Source: an uncultured Sphingomonadaceae bacterium
Lineage (GTDB): Bacteria > Pseudomonadota > Alphaproteobacteria > Sphingomonadales > Sphingomonadaceae
NCBI GenBank assembly: GCA_937995515.1
Contig: CALKJZ010000027.1
Coordinates: 28,088-92,087, forward strand
DNA length: 64,000 nt
Reading direction: 5' to 3'
This document shows, one piece after another, positions 1 through 7,047 of the stretch. The notes beneath the pieces were generated by a model. That model saw only the letters and a list, made by a program, of their open reading frames with translations. It was not told where the DNA came from and searched no databases. Each line of letters opens with the position of its first letter. Positions within the stretch are counted from its first letter, which is position 1. The position numbers and the translations under genes were made by a program.

Positions 1-72
1 GCCGATGCCCGAGGTGGCGCCCGTCACCAGCGCCACGGGGCCCGGGTGGCGGATGGTGGTGCCTGCGGTCAT
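1..72 (-). CDS. Short-chain dehydrogenase/reductase, N-terminal fragment (runs off the window)
   Basis: Only the first 24 codons lie in the window. Reading leftward from ATG at 72 they end in VALVTGATSGIG, the beta1-loop-alpha1 nucleotide-binding motif (TGxxxGxG) of classical short-chain dehydrogenases. Substrate and length cannot be judged from this piece. It follows the complete SDR at 80-817 on the same strand after 7 bp, so it is the next gene of the Rieske oxygenase operon and probably takes part in the same catabolic route (inference). Confidence 0.8.
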   Translation of the reverse strand, partial: MTAGTTIRHPGPVALVTGATSGIG

Positions 73-79
73 GCCCGGC

Positions 80-817
80 TCATATGCCGCGCGCGATCAT
101 CCAGCCGCCATCGACGACCAGCGCGCTCCCGGTGACAAACTCGCAGGCGTCTTCGGCGAGATAGAGGATGGCCTCGGCGATGTCGGCGGGCCGGCAATAG
201 TCGCGCAGCGGCACATGGCGGAAGTTGGCCGGGTCGGCCCAGTAGGCATCGCCATAGAGCGCCTCGGTCATGGGCGTGCGCGTGCCGCCCGGAAGCACGC
301 AGTTCACGCGCACGCGATCGCCCTTGCGCCCCAGTTCCACGGCGACCGCGCGGGTGAGGTGCAAAAGGGCGGCCTTGGCCGTGCCATAGGCCGCCGTCTG
401 CATGAGGGGCCTGAGCCCCGCGACCGAGCCGACGGTGATGATGCTGCCGGTTGCGGGCGAGGCCTGGCGGCGCATCTGGGCCACGGCCGCCTGCATGCCG
501 AGAAAGGCGCCCTCCACATGCACCCGCGCCTCGGCGCGGAACGCCTCGAGGTCGAGCTCGGCCAGCGGGCAGGCGCTGGCCGTCCCGGCGCTGAGCACGA
601 GGATGTCCAGCCGCCCGAAGCGGGCCACGCACGCCGTGATCGCATCGGCCCAGCTTTCGGGCTCGCGCACATCGTGCGCCACCATCCCCTCGCCGGGATG
701 AAGATCGGTCGAAAGCACCGCAGCGCCCGCCCGGGCAAGCCGCGCAGCCGCCGCGGCCCCGATGCCCGATGCCGCGCCGGCCACCAGCGCAACCTTGCCC
801 GAAAGCGGGGCTGTCAC
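80..817 (-). CDS. Short-chain dehydrogenase/reductase (SDR) of the Rieske oxygenase operon
   Basis: A 245-residue classical SDR, NAD(P)-dependent and cytosolic. The cofactor motif AGAASGIG lies near residues 13-20. The catalytic set is present: Ser in VGSVAG and Tyr/Lys in AYGTAK (YxxxK). The C-terminus has the usual VDGGW stretch. A GTG start at 817 is chosen because it overlaps the stop of the ferredoxin gene (GTGA) and places the cofactor motif where the family has it. In oxygenase clusters such enzymes often oxidise a diol or alcohol intermediate; that role is inferred from position, and the substrate is unknown. Confidence 0.85.
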   Translation of the reverse strand: MTAPLSGKVALVAGAASGIGAAAAARLARAGAAVLSTDLHPGEGMVAHDVREPESWADAITACVARFGRLDILVLSAGTASACPLAELDLEAFRAEARVHVEGAFLGMQAAVAQMRRQASPATGSIITVGSVAGLRPLMQTAAYGTAKAALLHLTRAVAVELGRKGDRVRVNCVLPGGTRTPMTEALYGDAYWADPANFRHVPLRDYCRPADIAEAILYLAEDACEFVTGSALVVDGGWMIARGI

Positions 818-1134
818 AGCAGCCAGACCTCCACCCGGTCGCCGCTGAGGCGGGTGGGGAAGGCCGCGATGGGGGCAATGGCGGGCGGGCCGAGCACGCG
901 CCCGGTCCTGAGGCAGAAGCGCGCGCCATGGTGCGGGCAGACGATGCTGCTGCCGCGCACGCGGCCGCCCGCAAGGGCAAGGCAGGCGTGCGAGCATTCG
1001 GGCTGCACGGCATGGTACTGCCCGTCGCCCGCGCGCGCGAGAAGGATGGCCCGGCCAGCGACGGACCGCAGCTCGGCCGTGCCCGGCGCAAGGCTTGCCG
1101 GCCCGGCATCGGCATAGGCGGGACCGCCGCTCAA
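814..1134 (-). CDS. Rieske [2Fe-2S] ferredoxin component
   Basis: A 106-residue protein carrying a complete Rieske cluster motif: Cys47-x-His49 (ECSHAC) and Cys66-x2-His69 (VCPHHG), 16 residues apart. Size and motif match ferredoxin components of ring-hydroxylating oxygenases, which pass electrons from a reductase to the oxygenase. It lies immediately downstream of the oxygenase alpha-like gene. The chosen TTG start at 1134 overlaps that gene's stop codon; no in-frame ATG exists before the conserved part. The reductase partner is not in the window. Confidence 0.85.
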   Translation of the reverse strand: MSGGPAYADAGPASLAPGTAELRSVAGRAILLARAGDGQYHAVQPECSHACLALAGGRVRGSSIVCPHHGARFCLRTGRVLGPPAIAPIAAFPTRLSGDRVEVWLL

Positions 1135-2462
1135 TCCTCCGGATCCGCGCCGATATAGTCCATGAGGGTGGCATGAAAGTGGCGGATGCGCAGCTCCTGC
1201 CGGCCGAGCACCAGCCCCTCGAACGCAGCCGAGTTCATGCCATCCTGCACATTCGGCAGGTTGAAGGCGTCCTGGTCGAGCACCTGGCCGAGCGAGATCT
1301 GGCCGTGGGCATAGGTCTGGTGCTCGGGAAGCTGCCACGGCTGGCCCGGCTCCAGATGCGCGAAATTCATGAGATCGAAGAACATCCGGTTCGGGTCCGC
1401 CGGGTGCGGGCGGGAGACGAACAGAAGCATGGTCTCGCCATAGATGTTCATCGTCACATTGGGGAAGATCATGTAGTGATAGTCGTCGCTCAGCTGGTCG
1501 TCGGAGAGGTCGCGGTAGGGATAGATGCTGCCCTCCTGCCGGGCGCGCTTGGCCTTCTGGATGGCAAGGCGCAGCGCCCGGGGCTGTCCTTCGAACGCGT
1601 CCGGGTCGAGCCCGTGGAGCTCGGCCATTGCCCGCATGGTGGCAGAGAGCGACTGCTGATCCGGGTAGCGCGGCGACGGCGAGGTAAAGGGCACGATAAA
1701 CCGGCTGTGCCGGCCGAGGCAGTCGATCTGCACGTTCCAGTCGTCGAGCCACGACAGAAGCTCGGGATGGATGGCCTGCACATGGTAGGTCTCGTTGAAG
1801 GCATCGACGCTCGTCTTCCAGTTGCAGGCCCACGCGATGGTCTTCCAGTCGATGAGCCTCATGTCCTGGAAGCGGTAGGGGTCGAGATGCTCGGGGATCA
1901 CCCCGAGGTAGGTGTCGAGCGGTTCGGCATCGGGGTTCATCGTGAACCACACGAAGCCGCCCCAGGTGGCCACCCGCACCGGCTTCAGGTGCAGGCTGCA
2001 GCCCGAAAGCTGCGGGAAGGTCTCGAGATCGGGGATGTGGATCTGCCGGCCCGAGACATCCCATTCCCAGTGATGGTAGCCGCAGCGAAACGAGGCTGCA
2101 GCACCGGTTGCGTCTGGCGGAAGGACCCGGTTCCCACGGTGCGGGCACACATTGTAGAAGCCGCGCACCGTGCCGTCGGGCTGGCGGGCGAAGATGAAGT
2201 TCTCGCGGCCGACGCTGTGGGTCATCCAGTCGCCGGCCTCGGGGATCACCTCCTCCCGGCCGGCGAGCAGCCACACCTTGGTCCACATCCGCTCCCATTC
2301 CAGCGCCATGAAGGCCGGGCTGGTGTAGCGGCCCTTGGGAACAAGCGCGGTGCCAAGGTCCGGGTCGGGGTGCTTGGCTGCGGCCCGGCTCTCGCCGACC
2401 TGAACCCGCCGGAGCGGCTCGGCCTTCCAGCGCACGAGCGCATCGCCCTCAAGCGTTGCCAT
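1131..2462 (-). CDS. Rieske non-heme iron oxygenase, large (alpha) subunit
   Basis: A 443-residue member of the aromatic ring-hydroxylating oxygenase alpha family. The N-terminal Rieske domain has Cys106/His108 (NVCPHRGNR) and Cys127/His130 (CGYHHWEW). The C-terminal catalytic domain has the mononuclear iron site helix FNETYHVQAIH with His227 and His232. Such enzymes insert oxygen into aromatic or other C-H substrates using electrons from a ferredoxin, here encoded just downstream. No small beta subunit is seen nearby, so it is probably an alpha-only (homo-oligomeric) type. The substrate cannot be told from sequence; the CoA-transferase, SDRs and TonB receptor nearby suggest breakdown of a hydrophobic or aromatic compound. 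Confidence 0.9.
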   Translation of the reverse strand: MATLEGDALVRWKAEPLRRVQVGESRAAAKHPDPDLGTALVPKGRYTSPAFMALEWERMWTKVWLLAGREEVIPEAGDWMTHSVGRENFIFARQPDGTVRGFYNVCPHRGNRVLPPDATGAAASFRCGYHHWEWDVSGRQIHIPDLETFPQLSGCSLHLKPVRVATWGGFVWFTMNPDAEPLDTYLGVIPEHLDPYRFQDMRLIDWKTIAWACNWKTSVDAFNETYHVQAIHPELLSWLDDWNVQIDCLGRHSRFIVPFTSPSPRYPDQQSLSATMRAMAELHGLDPDAFEGQPRALRLAIQKAKRARQEGSIYPYRDLSDDQLSDDYHYMIFPNVTMNIYGETMLLFVSRPHPADPNRMFFDLMNFAHLEPGQPWQLPEHQTYAHGQISLGQVLDQDAFNLPNVQDGMNSAAFEGLVLGRQELRIRHFHATLMDYIGADPED

Positions 2463-2465
2463 GAC

Positions 2466-2708
2466 TCAGACCGCCACCGTGTCGCCGACGGGCAGGGCGG
2501 CCCCGCTTCCGGCCCGCCACTGGCCGCAGAACTCCGACGCCGCCGTCAGCGGCCACACGACATGGGCATGCCCGGTGCCAACTGTCGGCCGCGGCGCGTG
2601 GCGGCGGCAGGTTCCCATGGCCGGCGTGCCCGGGATGCCCGGCACGCCAGGCCCCTCGACCCGGACCTTTGTCCACCAGCGACAGGTCGCGCACAGCGCG
2701 TCGGCCAT
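2466..2708 (-). CDS. Small cysteine-rich hypothetical protein, first gene of the oxygenase operon
   Basis: An 80-residue protein beginning MADALCATCRWW and continuing with a GTCRRHAP segment, a WPLT segment and a single late Cys (FCGQW). The spaced CxxC, CRRxxP and WCGxW-like residues resemble a widespread family of small proteins of unknown function; the four Cys suggest metal binding. It ends 3 bp before the oxygenase start, so the two are almost certainly co-transcribed. The ATG at 2708 is the only reasonable start. Function unknown; a metal or iron-sulfur accessory role is only a guess from its position. Confidence 0.65.
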   Translation of the reverse strand: MADALCATCRWWTKVRVEGPGVPGIPGTPAMGTCRRHAPRPTVGTGHAHVVWPLTAASEFCGQWRAGSGAALPVGDTVAV

Positions 2709-2733
2709 GCAAGCCTCCTCCCGTGCCGCCACC

Positions 2734-2753
2734 CCCTTGCAAATTAGCGAGGG
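2734..2753. promoter_or_regulatory. lux-box-like inverted repeat between the oxygenase operon and its LuxR-type regulator
   Basis: The 20-bp sequence CCCTTGCAAATTAGCGAGGG is an imperfect dyad (CCCTTGC / GCGAGGG, 6 of 7 pairs). It fits the lux-box frame of CT and AG separated by 12 bp. It is AT-richer than its surroundings and lies 26 bp upstream of the small protein gene, on the side of the divergent LuxR gene. Binding by that regulator is inferred from position and shape only. Confidence 0.45.
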
Positions 2754-2880
2754 AAGCGTCATCCCCGGCACACAACTTAATGCGGCGCGGGATGGGGAGC
2801 ACCGCTCAATCGCACTAGGTGGCCGGCCGGCGCGCGAGGCCGAAGCCCGGTCCGGCAGACGGCGGAGGCGAGGGACACAG

Positions 2881-3651
2881 ATGGCGCTGAAGGACGAGAT
2901 TGCGCGCGTGACAGTGCGGTCCATGGCCGATGTCAGGGCCGCGGCAGAAGCCATCCAGGAGATTGCGTGGAACCGGGCGCGGCTGCGCACCGCGGTGGCC
3001 GACAACATCGCCTCGAAGGTGCCGATGATGGACGAGGACGGCGCCATCATCGCCTCCGAGGTCCATGGCTGGAACGCGCCGCACGAACGCTGGTGGGCAG
3101 ATACGCGGCTTGCCCTGTCCTCGCCGCTGCCGCGCGCCTGCCGCTACGAGAGCGAGCCCTTCTGGGTGAATGCCGAGGGGTTCCGCACCCACCAGAAGAA
3201 CCGCTACCTCGAGGCGATGGACCTTTCCAACTTCGAGAAGCGGGCGATGTGCAAGGCGGCCATCGTCATCCCCATCCATCTGCCGTTCGGCCAGATCGGC
3301 GCGGCCTCCTTCACCTCCTCGGACCCCGAGCATACCGATCTCTCGGCGGAGTTCGAGGCCCATGCCGACGAGCTGGCGCTGCTCGCGCACCGGTTTGTCG
3401 CCGGCTATGTGAAGGCCAACCGCACGCGCCACTGGCTGCCGGCGGATTGCCAGCTCACCAAGCGCGAGGTGGAATGCCTGCGCTGGGCCTCGATCGGCAA
3501 GACCGACAAGGAAATCTCGCTGATCCTCGGCCGCAGCCATGCAACCGTGCGCTTCCACATCCAGAACGCCGGCGAGAAGCTCGACGCGGTCAACCGCTCG
3601 CAGACGATCTTCAAGGCAAGCCAGCTCGGCTATCTCGGCTCGGCGGCCTAG
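2881..3651 (+). CDS. LuxR-family transcriptional regulator
   Basis: A 256-residue regulator. The last ~65 residues form a GerE/LuxR helix-turn-helix (LTKREVECLRWASIGKTDKE onward, with recognition helix SHATVRFHIQNAGEKL). The preceding ~180 residues look like the autoinducer-binding fold of LuxR proteins (segments such as IPIHLPFGQIGAASF). No luxI-type synthase is nearby, so it would be a LuxR solo, perhaps sensing a non-acyl-homoserine-lactone ligand. It is divergent from the Rieske oxygenase operon with a lux-box-like dyad between, so local control is the simplest reading. The ATG at 2881 follows a GGCGGAGGCGAGGG purine-rich stretch. Confidence 0.85.
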   Translation: MALKDEIARVTVRSMADVRAAAEAIQEIAWNRARLRTAVADNIASKVPMMDEDGAIIASEVHGWNAPHERWWADTRLALSSPLPRACRYESEPFWVNAEGFRTHQKNRYLEAMDLSNFEKRAMCKAAIVIPIHLPFGQIGAASFTSSDPEHTDLSAEFEAHADELALLAHRFVAGYVKANRTRHWLPADCQLTKREVECLRWASIGKTDKEISLILGRSHATVRFHIQNAGEKLDAVNRSQTIFKASQLGYLGSAA

Positions 3652-3690
3652 GGCGCGCCCGCCGCGCCGGCCGGCGCCTCCGCCCGGCGC

Positions 3691-4695
3691 CTAGTCGGCC
3701 AGCTTCAGGACCTGCTTGCCGCGGTTGGCGCCGGAAAACAGCCGCATGAGCGTCGCCGGCGCCTGCTCGAAGCCCTGCTGCTCGTCGATGCGGAAGGCGA
3801 GGCGGCCATCCTGCACCAGCCCGGCCAGCCGCCTGCGGATTTCGGGGAACTCGGATGCCCAGTCGAGCACGATGAAGCCGCGCATGGTCGCGCGCCGGAA
3901 GACAAGGTTGAAATAATTCTCCGGCCCGGCGGGCATGGTCCCCGTCTCGTAGCGCGAGATGCCGCCGCAGATCACAACCCGTGCACCGGTTGCGATCTCG
4001 CCCAGCATTTCGTTCAGGATGGCGCCGCCCACATTGTCGAACACCACGTCGATGCCGCCCGGGCACAGCGCCTTCAGCCGCGCGCGGACCGGCTCGGCCT
4101 TGTAGTCGATCGCCGCATCATAGCCGGCCTCCTCGACCAGCCAGCGGCACTTCTCCGGGCCGCCCGCAATCCCGATCGCGCGCGCGCCCGCCACCTTCGC
4201 CAGCTGGCCGACGGTCGAGCCCGTGGCACCGGCCGCACCCGAGACCACCACCGTGTCGCCCGGCCTGGGCTCGCCGAGCTTGAAGAGGCCGCACCAGGCG
4301 GTCAGCCCGGTCGTGCCGAGCACCGAGAGCATCGCCGTCGGCGGCAGGTCGGGGTGCACGGGCTCGAATCCGGCGCCATCGGTCTCCAGCCATTCCGTCC
4401 AGCCGGTCAGGCCCGCGTAGAGCGCGCCCTCCTTCAGCCGCGGCGTGTTCGACTTCACCACCCGCACGATGCCCGAGCCCCGCATCACGTCGCCCAGCGC
4501 CATCGGCGCCACATAGTCGGCCACATTTTCCATCCAGCCCTTCTGCGCCGGGTCGAACCCCAGCCAGAGCACCTGGGCGAGCGCCCGGCCGGGCGCGGGC
4601 TCGTCGGCGATCTCGGTCTCGACAAGGCGGAAATCGCTGTCTTTCAGCGGACGGCCGCGCGGATGGTCGTTCAGCAGCCACTGGCGGGTCTTCAT
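3691..4695 (-). CDS. NADP-dependent medium-chain oxidoreductase (prostaglandin reductase/CurA-like)
   Basis: A 334-residue zinc-free medium-chain dehydrogenase/reductase. It has the Rossmann motif VVVSGAAGATGSTVGQLAK, the VFDNVGG segment and the N-terminal GFDPAQKGWM segment (family RWLSLDPYMRGRM-like). It lacks the Cys/His zinc ligands of alcohol dehydrogenases. Family members reduce alpha,beta-unsaturated ketones and related enones with NADPH. The ATG at 4695 is chosen because it begins the conserved MKTRQWLL start; an open frame continues upstream without homology. It converges with the LuxR gene and may belong functionally to the nearby catabolic genes, but this is inference. Confidence 0.88.
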   Translation of the reverse strand: MKTRQWLLNDHPRGRPLKDSDFRLVETEIADEPAPGRALAQVLWLGFDPAQKGWMENVADYVAPMALGDVMRGSGIVRVVKSNTPRLKEGALYAGLTGWTEWLETDGAGFEPVHPDLPPTAMLSVLGTTGLTAWCGLFKLGEPRPGDTVVVSGAAGATGSTVGQLAKVAGARAIGIAGGPEKCRWLVEEAGYDAAIDYKAEPVRARLKALCPGGIDVVFDNVGGAILNEMLGEIATGARVVICGGISRYETGTMPAGPENYFNLVFRRATMRGFIVLDWASEFPEIRRRLAGLVQDGRLAFRIDEQQGFEQAPATLMRLFSGANRGKQVLKLAD

Positions 4696-4792
4696 GGGCC
4701 GGTCTCTCCCTTTCCGTCTTCGCCACCGGCATGGCGCGAGATGGGGTGGGAGCAAGCTGTCAGCCTCGCGAGGGGCCGGCGTTCCCGTCTCG

Positions 4793-4841
4793 CCGGCCTT
4801 CCCGGTGCGCCGGGCCCCCGGCCTTCCCGTTGCGCCGGGCA
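4793..4841. repeat. Two tandem copies of a ~25-bp GC-rich unit
   Basis: CCGGCCTT-CCCGGTGCGCCGGGCC is followed one base later by a near-identical copy (CCGGCCTT-CCCGTTGCGCCGGGCA). It lies in the 219-bp gap between the oxidoreductase and the phosphatase gene. No function is apparent. Confidence 0.6.
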
Positions 4842-4914
4842 CCGCGCGGGCGCGTGCGGCGGGGCAGGCCGATCGCCGGGCAGCGATGCCGCGGCGAATC
4901 AGAGCGCCCCCTGC

Positions 4915-5685
4915 TCAAAGGCGGGCGAGCACCGCCTCGTGCACGCGCCGGTCGCCGCTTGCGATCACATCGCCGGCTGCGCCCAGCATCAGCGGCCGCC
5001 CGCGCCAGTCGCTGATCTGGCCGCCGGCACCCTTGACGACCGGCACCAGGGCCGCCCAGTCCCACGGTCTCAGCCCTTCCTCGATCACGAGATCGAGATG
5101 CCCGGCAGCCAGAAGGCCATAGTTGTGGCAGTCGCCGCCGAACAGCATGTCGGCCACCTGCCCGCCGATGCGCTGGAACGCCGCGTGTCCGGCGGCGGAA
5201 AAGGCAGCCGGGCTGGTGGTGGCGGCGCGCGCCAGCCCAAGACCCGTGCAGGCGCGCACCCGGACCGGGCGCCCGTTGAGGGTTGCGCCGGCCTGCGCAT
5301 CGAGCCGGCCGACCCAGCGCTCGCGCGCAACCGGCTGGTCGATCAGACCGAGCACCGGGATGCCGTCCTCGAGGAGGCCGATGAGCGTGCCGAAGGTGGC
5401 GCGGCCGGCGATGAAGGCGCGGGTGCCGTCGATCGGGTCGAGCACCCACAGGCGGCGGGCGTTGCCGCGGGTGAGCCCCTCCTCCTCGCCGAGGATCCCG
5501 TCGGCCGGCCGGTCCCGCAGCAGGATGGCGCGCATCGCAGCCTCGGCCGCGCGGTCGGCCACCGTCACGGGGGTGAGGTCGCCCTTCTCTTGCACCTTTG
5601 CGCCGGCGCGGAAATGGGGCAGGATGGCCGCTGCCGCTGCATCGGCCAAGCGGTGCGCGAGCGCCAGATCGGCGGCAAGGCTCAT
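4915..5685 (-). CDS. Inositol monophosphatase family protein (histidinol-phosphatase HisN-like)
   Basis: A 256-residue protein of the lithium-sensitive phosphatase superfamily. Metal-binding motifs are present: the GEEEG loop, LDPIDGT (motif A) and PWDWAALVPVVKGAGG (motif B). Family members hydrolyse inositol phosphate, 3'-phosphoadenosine phosphate or histidinol phosphate. The HFR/GEEEG/DPIDGTRAF pattern and length are closest to the histidinol-phosphatase (HisN) branch common in alphaproteobacteria, but substrate is not fixed by sequence. Its ATG overlaps the stop of the CoA-transferase gene (ATGA), so the two are translationally coupled. Confidence 0.85.
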   Translation of the reverse strand: MSLAADLALAHRLADAAAAAILPHFRAGAKVQEKGDLTPVTVADRAAEAAMRAILLRDRPADGILGEEEGLTRGNARRLWVLDPIDGTRAFIAGRATFGTLIGLLEDGIPVLGLIDQPVARERWVGRLDAQAGATLNGRPVRVRACTGLGLARAATTSPAAFSAAGHAAFQRIGGQVADMLFGGDCHNYGLLAAGHLDLVIEEGLRPWDWAALVPVVKGAGGQISDWRGRPLMLGAAGDVIASGDRRVHEAVLARL

Positions 5686-6854
5686 CGGCCGGCGCCGCGC
5701 CCGAGCCAGGCAAGGATCGGCCCGCGATGGGCATCGAGCGCCGGTGCAGGCGGGCGGGTTGGGCTGTCGGCGTGGGTCGAGAGCTTGACCGGATTGCCCG
5801 CGACCCTGAGCGGCGTGCCATCGGCAAGCGCTGTGTCGACCAGCATCTGCCGCGCGGCCGCCTGCGGGGTCGACAGCGCGTCAGATACCCGGTTGAGCGG
5901 GCCGGCCGGAACGCCTTCCGCTTCCAGCCGGGCAAGCCATTCGCCCACCGTGCGCTGGGCGAGGATGGCGTTCACCTCGGCCTCGAGCGCCGCATGATAC
6001 TCGGTGCGCCCCCGGTTGGTGGCAAAGCGCGGATCCTCGCCCAGCGCCGGCGCCCCGAGCGCGCGGACGAGCGCCTGCCAGAGCGGATCATTGCCGGCTG
6101 CGATCACCAGCATCCCGTCCTTCGCCCGGAACGCCTGGAACGGCGTGATCGAGGGGTGGCGGGTGCCCAGCGGGCAGGGATCGGTGCCGGTTGCGGCATA
6201 GCGCGCAATGGCATTCTCGAGGATGGCGAGCTGGCAGTCGAACATCGCCACGTCGACATGGGCCCCAAGGCCGGTGCGCGCCCGGTCGTGGAGGGCGGCA
6301 AGAATCCCGATCGCGGCAAAGAGGCCGGCGGCGATATCGCCGATCGAGGTGCCGACCCGCACCGGCGGCCCGCCTTCCGGCCCGGTCACGCTCATGAGGC
6401 CGCCCATGGCCTGCACGATGATGTCATAGGCCGGGCGGGTGGCCCAGGGCCCCGTCTGCCCGAAGCCCGAGGCGGAGGCGAGGATGAGGCGCGGGAAACG
6501 CGCCCGGAGCACCTCCCACCCGAGCCCGAGGCGGGCCAGCGCTCCGGGGCGGAAATTCTCGACAAGGACATCCGCCCGGGCCAGAAGGTCGAACAGGATC
6601 GCCTTGTCTCCTCTGTCGGCGAGGTCGAGCGCAAGCGATTCCTTGCCGCGGTTGAGGCTTGCGAAATAGGCGCTCTCGCCGTTGATGAACGGGCCGATGG
6701 CGCGCGCATCATCGCCGCGCCCCGGGGCCTCGACCTTGATCACCCGCGCGCCAAGGTCGGCCAGCACCATGGTCGAGAAGGGCCCTGCCAGAACGCGCGT
6801 CAGGTCGACGATCAGCGTGCCGGCGAGCGGACCGGTGGGCTCGGAGCGTGTCAT
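5682..6854 (-). CDS. CaiB/BaiF (class III) CoA-transferase family protein
   Basis: A 390-residue protein of the formyl-CoA/carnitine CoA-transferase family. The N-terminal signature IVDLTRVLAGPFSTMVLADL and the VIKVE/ENFRPG segments are typical, and an Asp in AMFDCQL is at the place of the family's catalytic aspartate. Such enzymes move CoA between carboxylic acids to start breakdown of organic acids. The start ATG at 6854 gives the expected MTRSEPTGPLAG beginning. It overlaps the phosphatase gene. The substrate is unknown; the surrounding oxygenase, SDRs and TonB receptor suggest catabolism of an aromatic or terpenoid acid. Confidence 0.88.
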   Translation of the reverse strand: MTRSEPTGPLAGTLIVDLTRVLAGPFSTMVLADLGARVIKVEAPGRGDDARAIGPFINGESAYFASLNRGKESLALDLADRGDKAILFDLLARADVLVENFRPGALARLGLGWEVLRARFPRLILASASGFGQTGPWATRPAYDIIVQAMGGLMSVTGPEGGPPVRVGTSIGDIAAGLFAAIGILAALHDRARTGLGAHVDVAMFDCQLAILENAIARYAATGTDPCPLGTRHPSITPFQAFRAKDGMLVIAAGNDPLWQALVRALGAPALGEDPRFATNRGRTEYHAALEAEVNAILAQRTVGEWLARLEAEGVPAGPLNRVSDALSTPQAAARQMLVDTALADGTPLRVAGNPVKLSTHADSPTRPPAPALDAHRGPILAWLGRGAGR

Positions 6855-7003
6855 CCCGGCCGGCCTAGAGCAAGTTGGCTGCGGCGTGAACCGGATTTGC
6901 GTCGCCCTGAGCGGACTCCCGGCGGGGACTGGCGCGCCACGGAGACGGGGCGCGCGGGCCCTGCGCGCGCCCTGACAGCCTCGCGCCCGGCAGTGGCTCG
7001 CCC

Positions 7004-7046
7004 GGCATGGCAAGGGCGGGCCCGGCGCGCCCGCCCTTGCCATGCC
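7004..7046 (-). terminator. Long perfect hairpin just downstream of the TonB receptor gene
   Basis: Arms GGCATGGCAAGGGCGGG (7004-7020) and its exact reverse complement (7030-7046) flank a 9-base loop. The 17-bp stem begins one base after the receptor's stop codon. There is no U-tract on either side, so intrinsic termination is not assured; it may instead protect the 3' end of the mRNA. Confidence 0.5.
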
Positions 7047-7047
7047 C

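Noticed and set aside
5..2747. Plus-strand open frames across the Rieske operon
   Set aside because: The minus-strand genes have intact Rieske and SDR motifs; the plus-strand frames are antisense artefacts of high GC.
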